Positions 8,705 through 18,050 of a stretch of 64,000 nt of DNA are shown here, one piece after another. The position numbers and the translations under genes were made by a program. Position 1 is the first letter of the stretch. Every line of letters begins with the position of its first letter. The notes under the pieces were generated by a model. That model searched no databases, was not told the origin of the DNA, and saw only the letters and a program-made list of their open reading frames with translations. The DNA is taken from NCBI RefSeq assembly GCF_030159855.1, contig NZ_BSNG01000001.1, positions 682,001 through 746,000 on the forward strand, in the 5' to 3' direction. Origin of the DNA: Devosia yakushimensis (GTDB taxonomy: Bacteria; Pseudomonadota; Alphaproteobacteria; Rhizobiales; Devosiaceae).

Positions 8705-8733
8705 TTGACGGTGCGGCCGCGGCGCGGTAGCTT
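8705..8733 (+). promoter_or_regulatory. Sigma-70-type promoter of the leader-peptide unit
   Basis: TTGACG (8705-8710), 17-base spacer, TAGCTT (8728-8733). The transcription start expected 7-8 bases after the -10 box falls at about 8741, which is the A of the leader ORF's ATG. The transcript would therefore begin with AUG, as described for rnTrpL in Sinorhizobium. Confidence 0.6.
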
Positions 8734-8740
8734 CTCGCGC

Positions 8741-8809
8741 ATGAACAGGATTGCACTCAGCTCAACCGCTTCCACCACCACCCGTTTGCGGTGGCTGGGC
8801 GGCGCATGA
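8741..8809 (+). CDS. Leader peptide (22 aa) upstream of nucleotidyltransferase gene
   Basis: A 22-codon ORF beginning MNRIALSS and continuing TASTTTRLRWLGGA before TGA. It has no room for a ribosome-binding site because the predicted transcription start is its ATG. Four ACC threonine codons and four serine/alanine codons cluster at positions 7-14, followed by Arg-Leu-Arg-Trp. The coding part can form a hairpin (CCACC 8775-8779 with GGTGG 8790-8794), and GGCGG at 8798-8802 could pair with CCGCC at 8842-8846 and so compete with the terminator downstream. The layout is that of a ribosome-controlled attenuator. Which amino acid or stalling agent it senses is not clear. Confidence 0.5.
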   Translation: MNRIALSSTASTTTRLRWLGGA

Positions 8810-8837
8810 ACGCAATCTGTTCATAGAATGTCGAACC

Positions 8838-8866
8838 AACCCCGCCGGATACGAGCGGGGTTTTTT
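8838..8866 (+). terminator. Intrinsic terminator (attenuator) upstream of nucleotidyltransferase
   Basis: Stem AACCCCGC (8838-8845) / GCGGGGTT (8855-8862), 9-base loop, run of T to 8866. It lies after the leader ORF and 37 bases before the nucleotidyltransferase start, so it should stop most transcripts before the gene unless it is disrupted. Confidence 0.8.
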
Positions 8867-8903
8867 GTGGCCCGGGCGTATCCGCATGTTTGAGGATGCC
8901 ACC

Positions 8904-9656
8904 ATGGCCCAGAATGACCCAAGCAGCATTGCCGAGCGTGCCCTTGTTGCGGCCCGCAAATCCCTGGCGAGCCGTTTCGACGGCGCGGCCCTGGCTTTCG
9001 TATCAGGCTCGATCATGCGCGGGGAGGGGACCGCGGCATCCGACATCGACCTTGTCGTGGTGTTTGCCCGCCTCGAGAGGGCGTGGCGGGAATCGTTCAT
9101 GGAGGAGGGGTTTCCGGTCGAGGCCTTTGTGCATGACCCGCAGACGCTGGCCTATTATTTCGATCAGGATGCCCGGGGTGGCCGCCCGATCATGGCGCAC
9201 ACAGTAGCGACGGGGCGGATCATCGGCACTGCGGACGAGCTGGCGCGGGCCATTCAGACGAAGGCGGCCGAGCTGCTGGCGCGTGGGCCGCAGCCGCTGG
9301 CAGGGCCCAGCTATGAGCGGATGCGGTATCTGGTGAGCGATCTTGCCGACGATTTGCGCGGTGACCGGCCGGCGGCGGAGATCTGTGCGATTGCCGCCCG
9401 GCTCTACCAGGAATTGGCCGATTTGATGCTGCTGGGGCGAGGCACATGGACGGGCAATGGCAAGTGGGCGCCGCGCCTGCTGGCGCGATTGGACAGCAAG
9501 CTGGCCGCGACCTTCGACAGCGCCTTCAGCCGGGCATTTGCCGGAGATAGCGGGCCGTTGCTGGCGCTGACGGATATGGAGCTGGCCCGGCATGGCGGGC
9601 ACTATTTCGCCGGTTACCGGCAGGATGCGCCGATGGAGGCGCGCCTGCTCGAATGA
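8904..9656 (+). CDS. Nucleotidyltransferase-fold protein (aminoglycoside-adenylyltransferase-like)
   Basis: 250 residues. The N-terminal domain has the polymerase-beta nucleotidyltransferase signature GSIMRGEGTAASDIDLVVVF, i.e. GSxxxG...SDxDL with the two metal-binding Asp. A helical C-terminal domain follows (residues ~130-250), like kanamycin- and streptomycin-type nucleotidyltransferases or substrate-binding helical bundles. A third carboxylate may lie in VEAFVHDPQ. Predicted reaction: transfer of a nucleotide to a small molecule or protein; substrate not identifiable. I chose the ATG at 8904 (GAGG eight bases upstream) over an in-frame ATG at 8886. It is the only gene behind the leader ORF/terminator pair, which suggests expression conditional on translation state. 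Confidence 0.75.
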   Translation: MAQNDPSSIAERALVAARKSLASRFDGAALAFVSGSIMRGEGTAASDIDLVVVFARLERAWRESFMEEGFPVEAFVHDPQTLAYYFDQDARGGRPIMAHTVATGRIIGTADELARAIQTKAAELLARGPQPLAGPSYERMRYLVSDLADDLRGDRPAAEICAIAARLYQELADLMLLGRGTWTGNGKWAPRLLARLDSKLAATFDSAFSRAFAGDSGPLLALTDMELARHGGHYFAGYRQDAPMEARLLE

Positions 9657-9745
9657 CACGGTGATCGGCGCTGGCCGTAAACCGATGATCGCGCTAGACT
9701 TCCTCGGGGACAAGGCGGGCGAGTCCGCCGGTTTTGGAGGTTGGA

Positions 9746-10309
9746 ATGACGGTTTCGGCTGATACGAAAAGACGGTTTGCCTTTGCCACGGCGCTGCGCG
9801 GCGTGTTCATGCTGCTGGCGGGGCTCTATGGGATCATCTGGCCGGCGCAGGCGCTGACCGTGCTGGTGCTGGCGGGCGGCATTCTGCTGATCGTCGATGG
9901 GGCACTGGGGCTGTGGAGCCTGACTTTTGGCGGTGGCAAGAGCGGCAATTACTGGTTCGACGTGATTGCCAATGCGCTGTCACTGATCCTGGGCATCCTC
10001 ATCCTGATCAGTCCGCTGATCGCGACGATCCTGACCGTGACCTTCATGTCGACGCTGGTGGGCATTGCCGCGCTTGTGGTGGGCGTGATGCAGATCGTGG
10101 TGGTGACGCGGGAGCGCGAGCTTTATGCGCGGATCTGGCCGGTGGTGCTCTCCGGGGTGTCCTATGTGCTGCTCGGGCTGGTCTTCCTGTTCTTTCCGCT
10201 GCTCAGCGCCTCGATCGGGGTGATCCTGGGCGGGATATTGCTGATCTTCTTCTCGTTCGGCCTGTTCGGCTGGGCCTGGCGGCTCTATCAGCGCAGCAAG
10301 GCGGCCTAG
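9746..10309 (+). CDS. HdeD/DUF308-family membrane protein
   Basis: 187 residues with six hydrophobic segments in three hairpin pairs, separated by short charged loops (GGGKSGNYWF, TRERELYARIWP). This is the pattern of HdeD-like DUF308 proteins. Typical elements are GIIWPAQALTVLVLAGGILLI and LGILILISPLIAT. E. coli HdeD is linked to acid resistance; the role here is unknown. GGAGG five bases before the ATG at 9746 decides the start over an upstream ATG at 9734. Its stop shares a CTAG with the convergent YihY gene. Confidence 0.82.
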   Translation: MTVSADTKRRFAFATALRGVFMLLAGLYGIIWPAQALTVLVLAGGILLIVDGALGLWSLTFGGGKSGNYWFDVIANALSLILGILILISPLIATILTVTFMSTLVGIAALVVGVMQIVVVTRERELYARIWPVVLSGVSYVLLGLVFLFFPLLSASIGVILGGILLIFFSFGLFGWAWRLYQRSKAA

Positions 10310-11199
10310 CGGGCCAGCGCCCGCTCGGCCAGGGTCTCGCGTTCCAGCTCGGCGTTGATGGTGGCGCCGAGCACGACGATGAGCGCCGAATTGTACATCC
10401 ACAGCAAAAGCACGATGGCGGTGGCCAGCGATCCGAAGCTGGCCTCGAAATTGCCGATGCGCTCGACATAGAACGAGAAGATCGCGCAGACGGCGAGCCA
10501 GAGCAGGGTGGCGATCGTTGCGCCGGGCCAGATCCAGCGCGCGCGCTTGGCCCGGCGGTCGGGGGCGAAGCGATAGAAGGCGGCGATGGACAGGATGCCG
10601 AGGACCAGCAGGACCGGCCAGCGCAGCAATAGTAGCAGCATCTGGTTGGTCCCCAGCCATGGCAACACGCCAAGATAGGCCGGCACGATAGCCACGAGCG
10701 TCAGCACGGCGATCATGGCAATGCCCGCCAGCAGCGTCGTGGCTATGGAGATAGCGATTGTCGCCACCAGGCCGCGTTTTTCCGGCTCGGCGCGGGTGCG
10801 GGATGTAGCGAACATCAATGCGGCCACGCCACGCGATCCGCTCCAGATCGCAATACTGAACGAGACCAATAGGCCGAGGCCAAGCCCCGCCCGCGGCTGT
10901 TGGAGGAGCGCAACCAATTGGCTGGCCAGCAGCTGCAGCGCGACGTCAGGAATAAGGCCTTCCAGCCTGTCGACGAGATTTGCGAGGAAGGTCGGCCGGG
11001 CAAAGAGCCCGATCAGCAACACCAGCGTGGCGACAGCAGGAAATAGCGACAGGAAGCCGAAATAGGCGACGCCGGCGCAGCGCATGGAAGTGTCCATCTG
11101 CGTCATGGACTTGATGGTGCGCCAGAGGACGCGGCGCCAGCGGCGGCGATAGTTCTTGGGCAGCGGCTTGACGATTGTTTCAACGATCGTGTCAGTCAT
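10306..11199 (-). CDS. YihY/virulence factor BrkB family membrane protein
   Basis: 297 residues, inner-membrane protein of the YihY/BrkB family (formerly misannotated as RNase BN). The family signature is visible: MRCAGVAYFGFLSLFPAVATLVLLIGL near the N-terminus, then IWSGSRGVAALMFATSR, YRFAPDRRAKRARWIWPGA, and WMYNSALIVVLGATINAELER at the C-terminus. About six membrane helices. The function of the family is uncertain. The stop overlaps that of the convergent HdeD-like gene by 4 bases. Confidence 0.92.
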   Translation of the reverse strand: MTDTIVETIVKPLPKNYRRRWRRVLWRTIKSMTQMDTSMRCAGVAYFGFLSLFPAVATLVLLIGLFARPTFLANLVDRLEGLIPDVALQLLASQLVALLQQPRAGLGLGLLVSFSIAIWSGSRGVAALMFATSRTRAEPEKRGLVATIAISIATTLLAGIAMIAVLTLVAIVPAYLGVLPWLGTNQMLLLLLRWPVLLVLGILSIAAFYRFAPDRRAKRARWIWPGATIATLLWLAVCAIFSFYVERIGNFEASFGSLATAIVLLLWMYNSALIVVLGATINAELERETLAERALAR

Positions 11200-11237
11200 G
11201 CCCGCTCAACGAGAGCCGGTGGCTCGCGGTTGCCAGC

Positions 11238-11633
11238 TCAGTAATAGATCACGGCGATGCCGGCGACGGTTTCGTCCTGGCGATAGATCTCGGTTCCGGT
11301 AGGGATGGTTAGCTCGATCCGCGCCGGGCCATCCCAGCGGGGCGCCAGATCGGCGGTGACGCCGATCGAGAGAAAGCTTGCGGCGTCGTCAGGCAGCGTG
11401 TCGCCGCCGGGGATCAGTGCGGCCTGGGTATTGAAGCCTGTGGTGGCGCCGCAATCGCGCGAGAAGATGACGAGATCGAACGCATTGTCCGGCGAGGGCA
11501 GGCGCGCGTGCTGGGTGGTTTCGCAGGAGGGCAGCAGGCCCGACAGGTACCAGAGCAGGCCGCCAATCACGACCGCCGGGGCGGCGGTGAGCAGCAGGAA
11601 AAGGCGAAGCGGAAATTTGTTGGTGGACGGCAT
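11238..11633 (-). CDS. Membrane-anchored hypothetical protein
   Basis: 131 residues. MPSTNKFPLRLFLLLTAAPAVVIGGLLWYLSG is a single N-terminal membrane helix or uncleaved signal. The extracytoplasmic part has CETTQHARLPSPDN, FDLVIFSRDCGATTGFNTQAALIP and PARIELTIPTG. The DLVIFSRDCGATTGF segment looks like that of small inner-membrane proteins of unknown function I have seen in several proteobacteria. The start choice (11633) is uncertain: there is no clear Shine-Dalgarno, and in-frame ATGs occur at 11669 and 11705. Lies 38 bases downstream in map terms from the YihY start; transcription direction is the same. Confidence 0.6.
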   Translation of the reverse strand: MPSTNKFPLRLFLLLTAAPAVVIGGLLWYLSGLLPSCETTQHARLPSPDNAFDLVIFSRDCGATTGFNTQAALIPGGDTLPDDAASFLSIGVTADLAPRWDGPARIELTIPTGTEIYRQDETVAGIAVIYY

Positions 11634-11795
11634 GTATGGACCCGGCTGCGGAAAGTGGCTGGTCCCCATGCGTCGGGGCCGGCGAATGCCTGCCGAACAT
11701 CCCATGCGCCGGGTCGTTTCTCAATGAGGCCCGCTTGACTCTGTGGATGCGTCATGAGTACATAACGTGAACATTGGCGGGGGCGATGGGCGGTT

Positions 11796-12323
11796 ATGGC
11801 TGGATTGGGTTGGCGTCGTGTCTTGGTCCGTCTGGCGGCCATTCTCGTTGTCATGATGGCCGTTTCCGGCTGTGTCGCGGCGCGCGCGCCGGTGGTGTTG
11901 ACCGCTTCGTTCGATGCTCAGGCGGCCGCATTCATCAATGCCAGCGGGCGTGCCAAGGTCAGCGGGCAGGCGTTTATTCGCCAGAACAGCGGCAAGCTGC
12001 TGCGCGCGGTGGGGACGGATGTGTTCCTCATTCCGCGGACCGCCTATGCCGACGAGCGAATCGCGGCGATTTATGGGGATCGGAACCGGGTGCTCGGGGG
12101 TGTGCAGATGCCCGACGCCGACCCGCTTTATGAGCAGTATATGCGCAAGACGATTGCCAGCTCCGGCGGCTCGTTCAGTTTTGATCGGGTGGCGGACGGA
12201 GATTATTACGTCGTGGCGATGATCCATCTGCCAAGCAAGTTCTCGTTTAGACAGGTTCCCATTCTGGAGCGGGTCAGCGTGCAAAACGGCAGGAGCGTCC
12301 GGCTGGTGATGCGTGGCTATTAG
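11796..12323 (+). CDS. Predicted lipoprotein, unknown function
   Basis: 175 residues. The hydrophobic N-terminus (LVRLAAILVVMMAVSGC) ends in a lipobox VSGC, so the protein is probably lipidated at Cys25 or so and attached to a membrane. The mature part reads like a carboxypeptidase-regulatory/transthyretin-type beta domain: GQAFIRQNSGKLLRAVGTDVFLIP early, and FSFDRVADGDYYVVAMIHLP late, with RSVRLVMRGY at the end. No enzymatic motif. Convergence and spacing suggest a single-gene unit just ahead of dnaG. Confidence 0.65.
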   Translation: MAGLGWRRVLVRLAAILVVMMAVSGCVAARAPVVLTASFDAQAAAFINASGRAKVSGQAFIRQNSGKLLRAVGTDVFLIPRTAYADERIAAIYGDRNRVLGGVQMPDADPLYEQYMRKTIASSGGSFSFDRVADGDYYVVAMIHLPSKFSFRQVPILERVSVQNGRSVRLVMRGY

Positions 12324-12355
12324 ACAGCGGGGATAAGCCAGCGTGATGCTGGTGA

Positions 12356-12370
12356 CTTGGCGCGGCCAAG
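12356..12370. promoter_or_regulatory. Palindrome in front of dnaG
   Basis: CTTGGC-GCG-GCCAAG, a perfect 15-base inverted repeat 16 bases before the dnaG ATG, next to TATCTAGCTTAT which could be a -10 region. It could be an operator or a small hairpin in the leader; function not known. Confidence 0.35.
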
Positions 12371-12386
12371 CGCCTATCTAGCTTAT

Positions 12387-14339
12387 ATGCGCTTTTCCGA
12401 TCAGTTCCTCGATGAGATCCGCCAACGCCTGCCGATTACGCAGGTGGTGGGCGAGCATGTCATGTGGGACAAGCGCAAAAGCCAGCCGGGCAAGGGGGAC
12501 ATGTGGGCTTGTTGCCCGTTCCACGGCGAGAAAAGCCCCAGTTTTCATGCCGATGACCGGCGCGGGATTTATCATTGCTTTGGCTGTGGCGTTTCGGGCG
12601 ACCATTTCCGGTTTCTGACCGAAAAGGCCGGGATGAGCTTTCCCGAGGCGGTGGAAAAGCTGGCCGGGATGGCTGGGGTGCCGATGCCGGCGCGCGACGA
12701 GCGGGCGGAGAAGCGGGAGGCCGAGCGCAAGAGCCTCATCGACGTGATGGAGCTGGCGACGAAATATTTCGAAGCAGCCCTGGTGCACAATATCGGGGCG
12801 CGGGCGCGGGGGTATCTGCTCGAACGCGGGGTTTCGGCCCAGAGCCAGACGCGGTTCCGCATCGGCTTTGCCCCCGACAGCCGCAATGGGCTCAAGGAGC
12901 ATCTGGCGCAGAACGGGGTTTCGGCGCAGGACATGATCGATACCGGACTGGTGGCGACGCGGGACGACGACCCGCTGCCCTATGACCGGTTCCGCAATCG
13001 CGTGATGTTCCCGATCATGGATTTTCGGGGGCGGGTGATCGCGTTTGGCGGGCGGGCGCTGTCCGTTGACGTGCCGGCAAAATACCTGAATTCGCCTGAG
13101 ACCGAACTCTTCCACAAGCGGCAGACGCTTTATAACGGGCAAATGGCGCGGCAGGCGGCACGCGATGGCAAGACGGTGATCGTGGTCGAGGGCTATCTCG
13201 ATGTGATCGCGGCGGTGGCGGCCGGGTTCGAGGGCACGGTGGCGCCGCTCGGCACGGCGCTGACCGAGGAACATCTGCAATTGCTGTGGCGCATGAGCGA
13301 TGTGCCTGTGCTGTGCTTTGACGGCGACAAGGCAGGGCTCAAGGCCGCGGAACGGGCTGCCGATATCGTCATGCCGCATCTCAAGCCCGGGCAGACGGTC
13401 AAGATCGCGACGCTGCCCGAGGGGCTGGATCCCGACGATCTGATCAAGGCGCAGGGACGGCAGGCTTTTGCCGATGTGATCGACCGGGCACGGAGTCTCT
13501 CGGACGTGATCTGGAGCATGGAAACGGGTGGCCTCGTGCCAGAGGCGCCCGAGGAACGTGCGGCTTTGCAGGCGCGGCTGCGCGAGCGGTCCAATTCGAT
13601 CCAGGACAGTTCGGTGCGGTTCCATTATGCCCAGGCGTTCGACGAAAAGCTCAAGGCCTTTTTCGCACCGGCGCGGCAGGGGCGGTTCGAGCCGCGCGGC
13701 GGGCGGCCGACCTTTGGCCAGGGACGGGGCTATGGGCAAAGCGGAGCCTATGGCTATCCCGGCCGGGGCACGCCGCGGCTGGTCGTATCGGACACTCTGC
13801 GCAATTCGCGGCTGCTGAAGCCGGGCGCCGGGCCGGACGCGACGCCGCGGGAAGCGGCGATCATCCTGAGCCTCGTCAATCATCCGGCACTGGTGGACGA
13901 CAAGTTCGAAATTCTGGCGGCGCTGGACTTCGAAACGCCCGCTGCGCAAAAAGTGATGAGCGAGATTTTGAACCTCGTTGTGCGCCATCACGACATTTCC
14001 TCTGCGGACCTCCGATCGGCATTAGGCGTGCGCGGCCATGGACCTGCGCTGGATCGGATGGGTGAATTATTGCGCGCCCAGGGGGTGTGGCAAATCTCTT
14101 CGGAGATCGCGCAACCCGACACCGAGATCGGATTGAGTCACGCGCTGGCCTTGCATAACAAGAAAGTTCAGCTAAATAGGGAACTCAAGGCAGCCGAAGC
14201 GGCGCTGGGCGAAGACCCGAGCGAAGAAACCTTTGAAAGGCTGCGGGACATCAAGAACCAGATTACAACTGTCGATGGCACAGAGGCATTGATCGAAGGA
14301 TTTGGCTCGTTATCGGGACGCGCGACACGCAGTTTTTAG
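12387..14339 (+). CDS. dnaG: DNA primase
   Basis: 650-residue DnaG, which makes RNA primers at the replication fork with DnaB. N-terminal CHC2 zinc-binding domain: C43-P-F-H46 and C64-F-G-C67. The catalytic RNA-polymerase domain contains the TOPRIM motifs EGYLD (~266) and FDGDKAG (~311-316), and PDDLI. A Gly/Arg/Pro-rich linker (EPRGGRPTFGQGRGYGQ, residues ~433-460) precedes the C-terminal DnaB-binding helical domain. The ATG at 12387 begins MRFSDQFLDEIRQRLPI, the conserved DnaG start; a TTG at 12357 would add 10 residues unlike the family. Directly followed by rpoD, the classic primase-sigma pair. Confidence 0.97.
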   Translation: MRFSDQFLDEIRQRLPITQVVGEHVMWDKRKSQPGKGDMWACCPFHGEKSPSFHADDRRGIYHCFGCGVSGDHFRFLTEKAGMSFPEAVEKLAGMAGVPMPARDERAEKREAERKSLIDVMELATKYFEAALVHNIGARARGYLLERGVSAQSQTRFRIGFAPDSRNGLKEHLAQNGVSAQDMIDTGLVATRDDDPLPYDRFRNRVMFPIMDFRGRVIAFGGRALSVDVPAKYLNSPETELFHKRQTLYNGQMARQAARDGKTVIVVEGYLDVIAAVAAGFEGTVAPLGTALTEEHLQLLWRMSDVPVLCFDGDKAGLKAAERAADIVMPHLKPGQTVKIATLPEGLDPDDLIKAQGRQAFADVIDRARSLSDVIWSMETGGLVPEAPEERAALQARLRERSNSIQDSSVRFHYAQAFDEKLKAFFAPARQGRFEPRGGRPTFGQGRGYGQSGAYGYPGRGTPRLVVSDTLRNSRLLKPGAGPDATPREAAIILSLVNHPALVDDKFEILAALDFETPAAQKVMSEILNLVVRHHDISSADLRSALGVRGHGPALDRMGELLRAQGVWQISSEIAQPDTEIGLSHALALHNKKVQLNRELKAAEAALGEDPSEETFERLRDIKNQITTVDGTEALIEGFGSLSGRATRSF

Positions 14340-14527
14340 GGGGCACCTCTGAAAACCAGCGAGTTTGCGCGATTTTGCGTATGGCACTACGCGAAATTAT
14401 CGGTGCGGGCCGGGGCGCCCAGGCGAATGTTAACGCTTGGGTTACCAAACCTTTACCTTGCCTTGAGGTGTCACCACTTAAAGCCTTAGCGGAACCCGGG
14501 CGCTGACGGGTCCCGACGGAGTACCAG

Positions 14528-16588
<2,061 letters not shown>

Positions 16589-16603
16589 GGCTCACCCCAG
16601 ACC

Positions 16604-16873
16604 ATGCCGACGATTGCGATCTTCTACGGCATGGTCATTGAGATGTTTTGGCGGGATCATCCGCCGCCTCATTATCATGTGAGCTACCAGCAATATCGGG
16701 CGGTGATTGCGATAGAGACCGCCGAGCTTCTGCAAGGGAAGCTGCCGGCCGGCGCCAAGCGCGATTTGCGCGCCTGGACCATACGGCACCGGCAGGAATT
16801 GCTGGATAACTGGGAGCGCGCTAGACTACACGTGCCGCTTTGGCCTGTGCAGGGAGCTGACGAAGATGATTGA
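16604..16873 (+). CDS. DUF4160 domain protein
   Basis: 89 residues with the DUF4160 signature MPTIAIFYGMVIEMFWRDH-PPPHYHVSYQQYRAVIAIET, then LPAGAKRDLRAWTIRHRQELLDNWERAR. DUF4160 proteins are small, usually encoded beside DUF2442 proteins; a toxin-antitoxin-like pairing has been suggested by context but is not established as far as I know. It overlaps the following DUF2442 gene by 8 bases, so the two should be translated together. Starts 15 bases after the rpoD stop and may read through from it. Confidence 0.85.
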   Translation: MPTIAIFYGMVIEMFWRDHPPPHYHVSYQQYRAVIAIETAELLQGKLPAGAKRDLRAWTIRHRQELLDNWERARLHVPLWPVQGADEDD

Positions 16874-17144
16874 GTATGTTGACGTCGTTGCTCTCAAGCC
16901 GCTGCCAGGCTTTAAACTCTGGTTGCGGTTTTCCAATGGTCGGGAAGGCGTGCGGGACTTTGCCGATATTCTAGCCCAGGGTGGCGAAATGGTTGAGCCG
17001 CTCAAGGACGAAGCATTCTTTTCGCGTGTCACTTTGCATCACACTGTACCGGCCTGGCCGAACGGCTATGAAATCGACGCGACGAATTTGCATCTGGAGT
17101 TGCATGAAGCCGGCCTGCTCACCACGTCGGTGGCGGCCGAATAG
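16866..17144 (+). CDS. DUF2442 domain protein, copy 1
   Basis: 92 residues: MIEYVDVVALKPLPGFKLWLRFSNGREGVRDFADIL, then PLKDEAFFSRVTLHHTVPAWPNGYEIDATNLHLELHEAG. The pattern (short beta strands, F-x-D-G/N, then WPNG.EIDA..L) is that of DUF2442, a small domain often paired with DUF4160. Function unknown. It overlaps the upstream DUF4160 gene. Its TAG stop is followed without any gap by a second DUF2442 frame in the same phase. Confidence 0.85.
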   Translation: MIEYVDVVALKPLPGFKLWLRFSNGREGVRDFADILAQGGEMVEPLKDEAFFSRVTLHHTVPAWPNGYEIDATNLHLELHEAGLLTTSVAAE

Positions 17145-17435
17145 TTGTCTATTCCTCGCCTCAAGGTCACCGCTATCCGCACCATCGTGCCGTTCAAGCT
17201 GGTGGTGACGTTCTCCGATGGGTCGAGCGGCACATTCGATGCGGCGCCGATGATCGGGGAGCGGGGCGAGGGGACTGAACCGTTGCGCGACCGGCGCTTC
17301 TTTGCCACGGTTGAGCTGGCCAATGGTGTGCCGACCTGGCCGAACCATTTCGATATTTCGCCGGGTTGGCTGCGCGAGGAAATGGAAAAGCGCGGCGAAC
17401 TGATTTTGCCCTTGCCGATCCGGCGCCGACGTTAA
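17145..17435 (+). CDS. DUF2442 domain protein, copy 2 (TTG start directly after stop of copy 1)
   Basis: 96 residues. LKVTAIRTIVPFKLVVTFSDGSSGTFDAAPM, EPLRDRRFFATVELANGVPTWPNHFDISPGWLREEM parallels copy 1 (LKPLPGFKLWLRFSNGREGVRDFAD; PLKDEAFFSRVTLHHTVPAWPNGYEIDATNLHLEL), so the two are diverged tandem duplicates. It is in the same frame as copy 1; the only break is one TAG at 17142-17144. The first usable start is the TTG at 17145, with no Shine-Dalgarno visible. It may therefore be made by translational coupling/reinitiation, or as a fusion by stop-codon readthrough. Confidence 0.7.
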   Translation: MSIPRLKVTAIRTIVPFKLVVTFSDGSSGTFDAAPMIGERGEGTEPLRDRRFFATVELANGVPTWPNHFDISPGWLREEMEKRGELILPLPIRRRR

Positions 17436-17456
17436 AACAAGAATAGGGAGCCCAAT

Positions 17457-17747
17457 ATGTCGTTTCTCAAGAAGCTTTTCGGTGGTGGCAATAGCGAGAG
17501 CGCCCCTGCCGGCGACAAGGTGCTGGGCGAGGAAGGCTATAAGGACTTCCTGATCAAGGCCATCGAGATGCGTGCGGGCAGCGAATTGCAGCTGGCCGGG
17601 ATCATCGAAAAGAGCATTGGCGGTGAACTCAAGACTTATCGCTTTGTTCGGGCCGACCGTATGAGTTCCAAGGATGATCTGGTGGCATTGGCCTTCAACA
17701 AGGGCCGGCAAATCATCGACGAGCAGGGCGAGCGCATTTTCAGCTAG
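17457..17747 (+). CDS. HlyU family protein
   Basis: 96 residues: MSFLKKLFGGGNSES, then GYKDFLIKAIEMRAGSELQLAGIIEKSIGGELKTYRFVRADRMSSKDDLVALAFNKGRQIIDEQG, which fits the HlyU family (Pfam HlyU). In Vibrio, the name HlyU is used for a haemolysin regulator, but these short alphaproteobacterial proteins lack a helix-turn-helix and their role is unknown. GGGAG lies nine bases upstream of the ATG. Same direction as the DUF2442 genes, 21 bases downstream. Confidence 0.85.
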   Translation: MSFLKKLFGGGNSESAPAGDKVLGEEGYKDFLIKAIEMRAGSELQLAGIIEKSIGGELKTYRFVRADRMSSKDDLVALAFNKGRQIIDEQGERIFS

Positions 17748-17828
17748 GCGCCTTCTTCACACTAAGTCTCGGCAACGGGCGGCCCGCCTCCGGCGCAGGC
17801 CGCGCGTTCGCATTCAGGAGTATAGATC

Positions 17829-18050
17829 ATGGCCAAAAAACCAACGGCGCGCAGTGAATTTGTGATGTTCGATATCGTCTATGAGGACGGCAGCCAGCGC
17901 TCCAACCGCAAGGTGGATGCGAGCCTGCTCGGGGGCCTCGATGGCGATGAGCCGGCCCGCGCCGCCATCATGGAACAGGATCGGGCGATTTCGGAGAAGT
18001 CCGGCCTGCCGCCGCTGCAGATCAAGTCGATCAAGCGCTCGGGCAAGTGA
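17829..18050 (+). CDS. Small conserved hypothetical protein
   Basis: 73 residues, MAKKPTARSEFVMFDIVYEDGSQRSNRKVDASLL...IMEQDRAISEKSGLPPLQIKSIKRSGK (abridged). Cytoplasmic, charged, no cysteine. AGGAG nine bases before ATG supports translation. I do not recognise the family; the layout of strands followed by a helix suggests a compact folded domain. Its stop overlaps the start of the next gene (TGATG), so the two are translationally coupled. Confidence 0.7.
   Translation: MAKKPTARSEFVMFDIVYEDGSQRSNRKVDASLLGGLDGDEPARAAIMEQDRAISEKSGLPPLQIKSIKRSGK

Noticed and set aside
14340..14527. Heat-shock (RpoH-type) promoter for rpoD
   Set aside because: CTTG elements are present but no convincing -10 partner at the right distance; not called.
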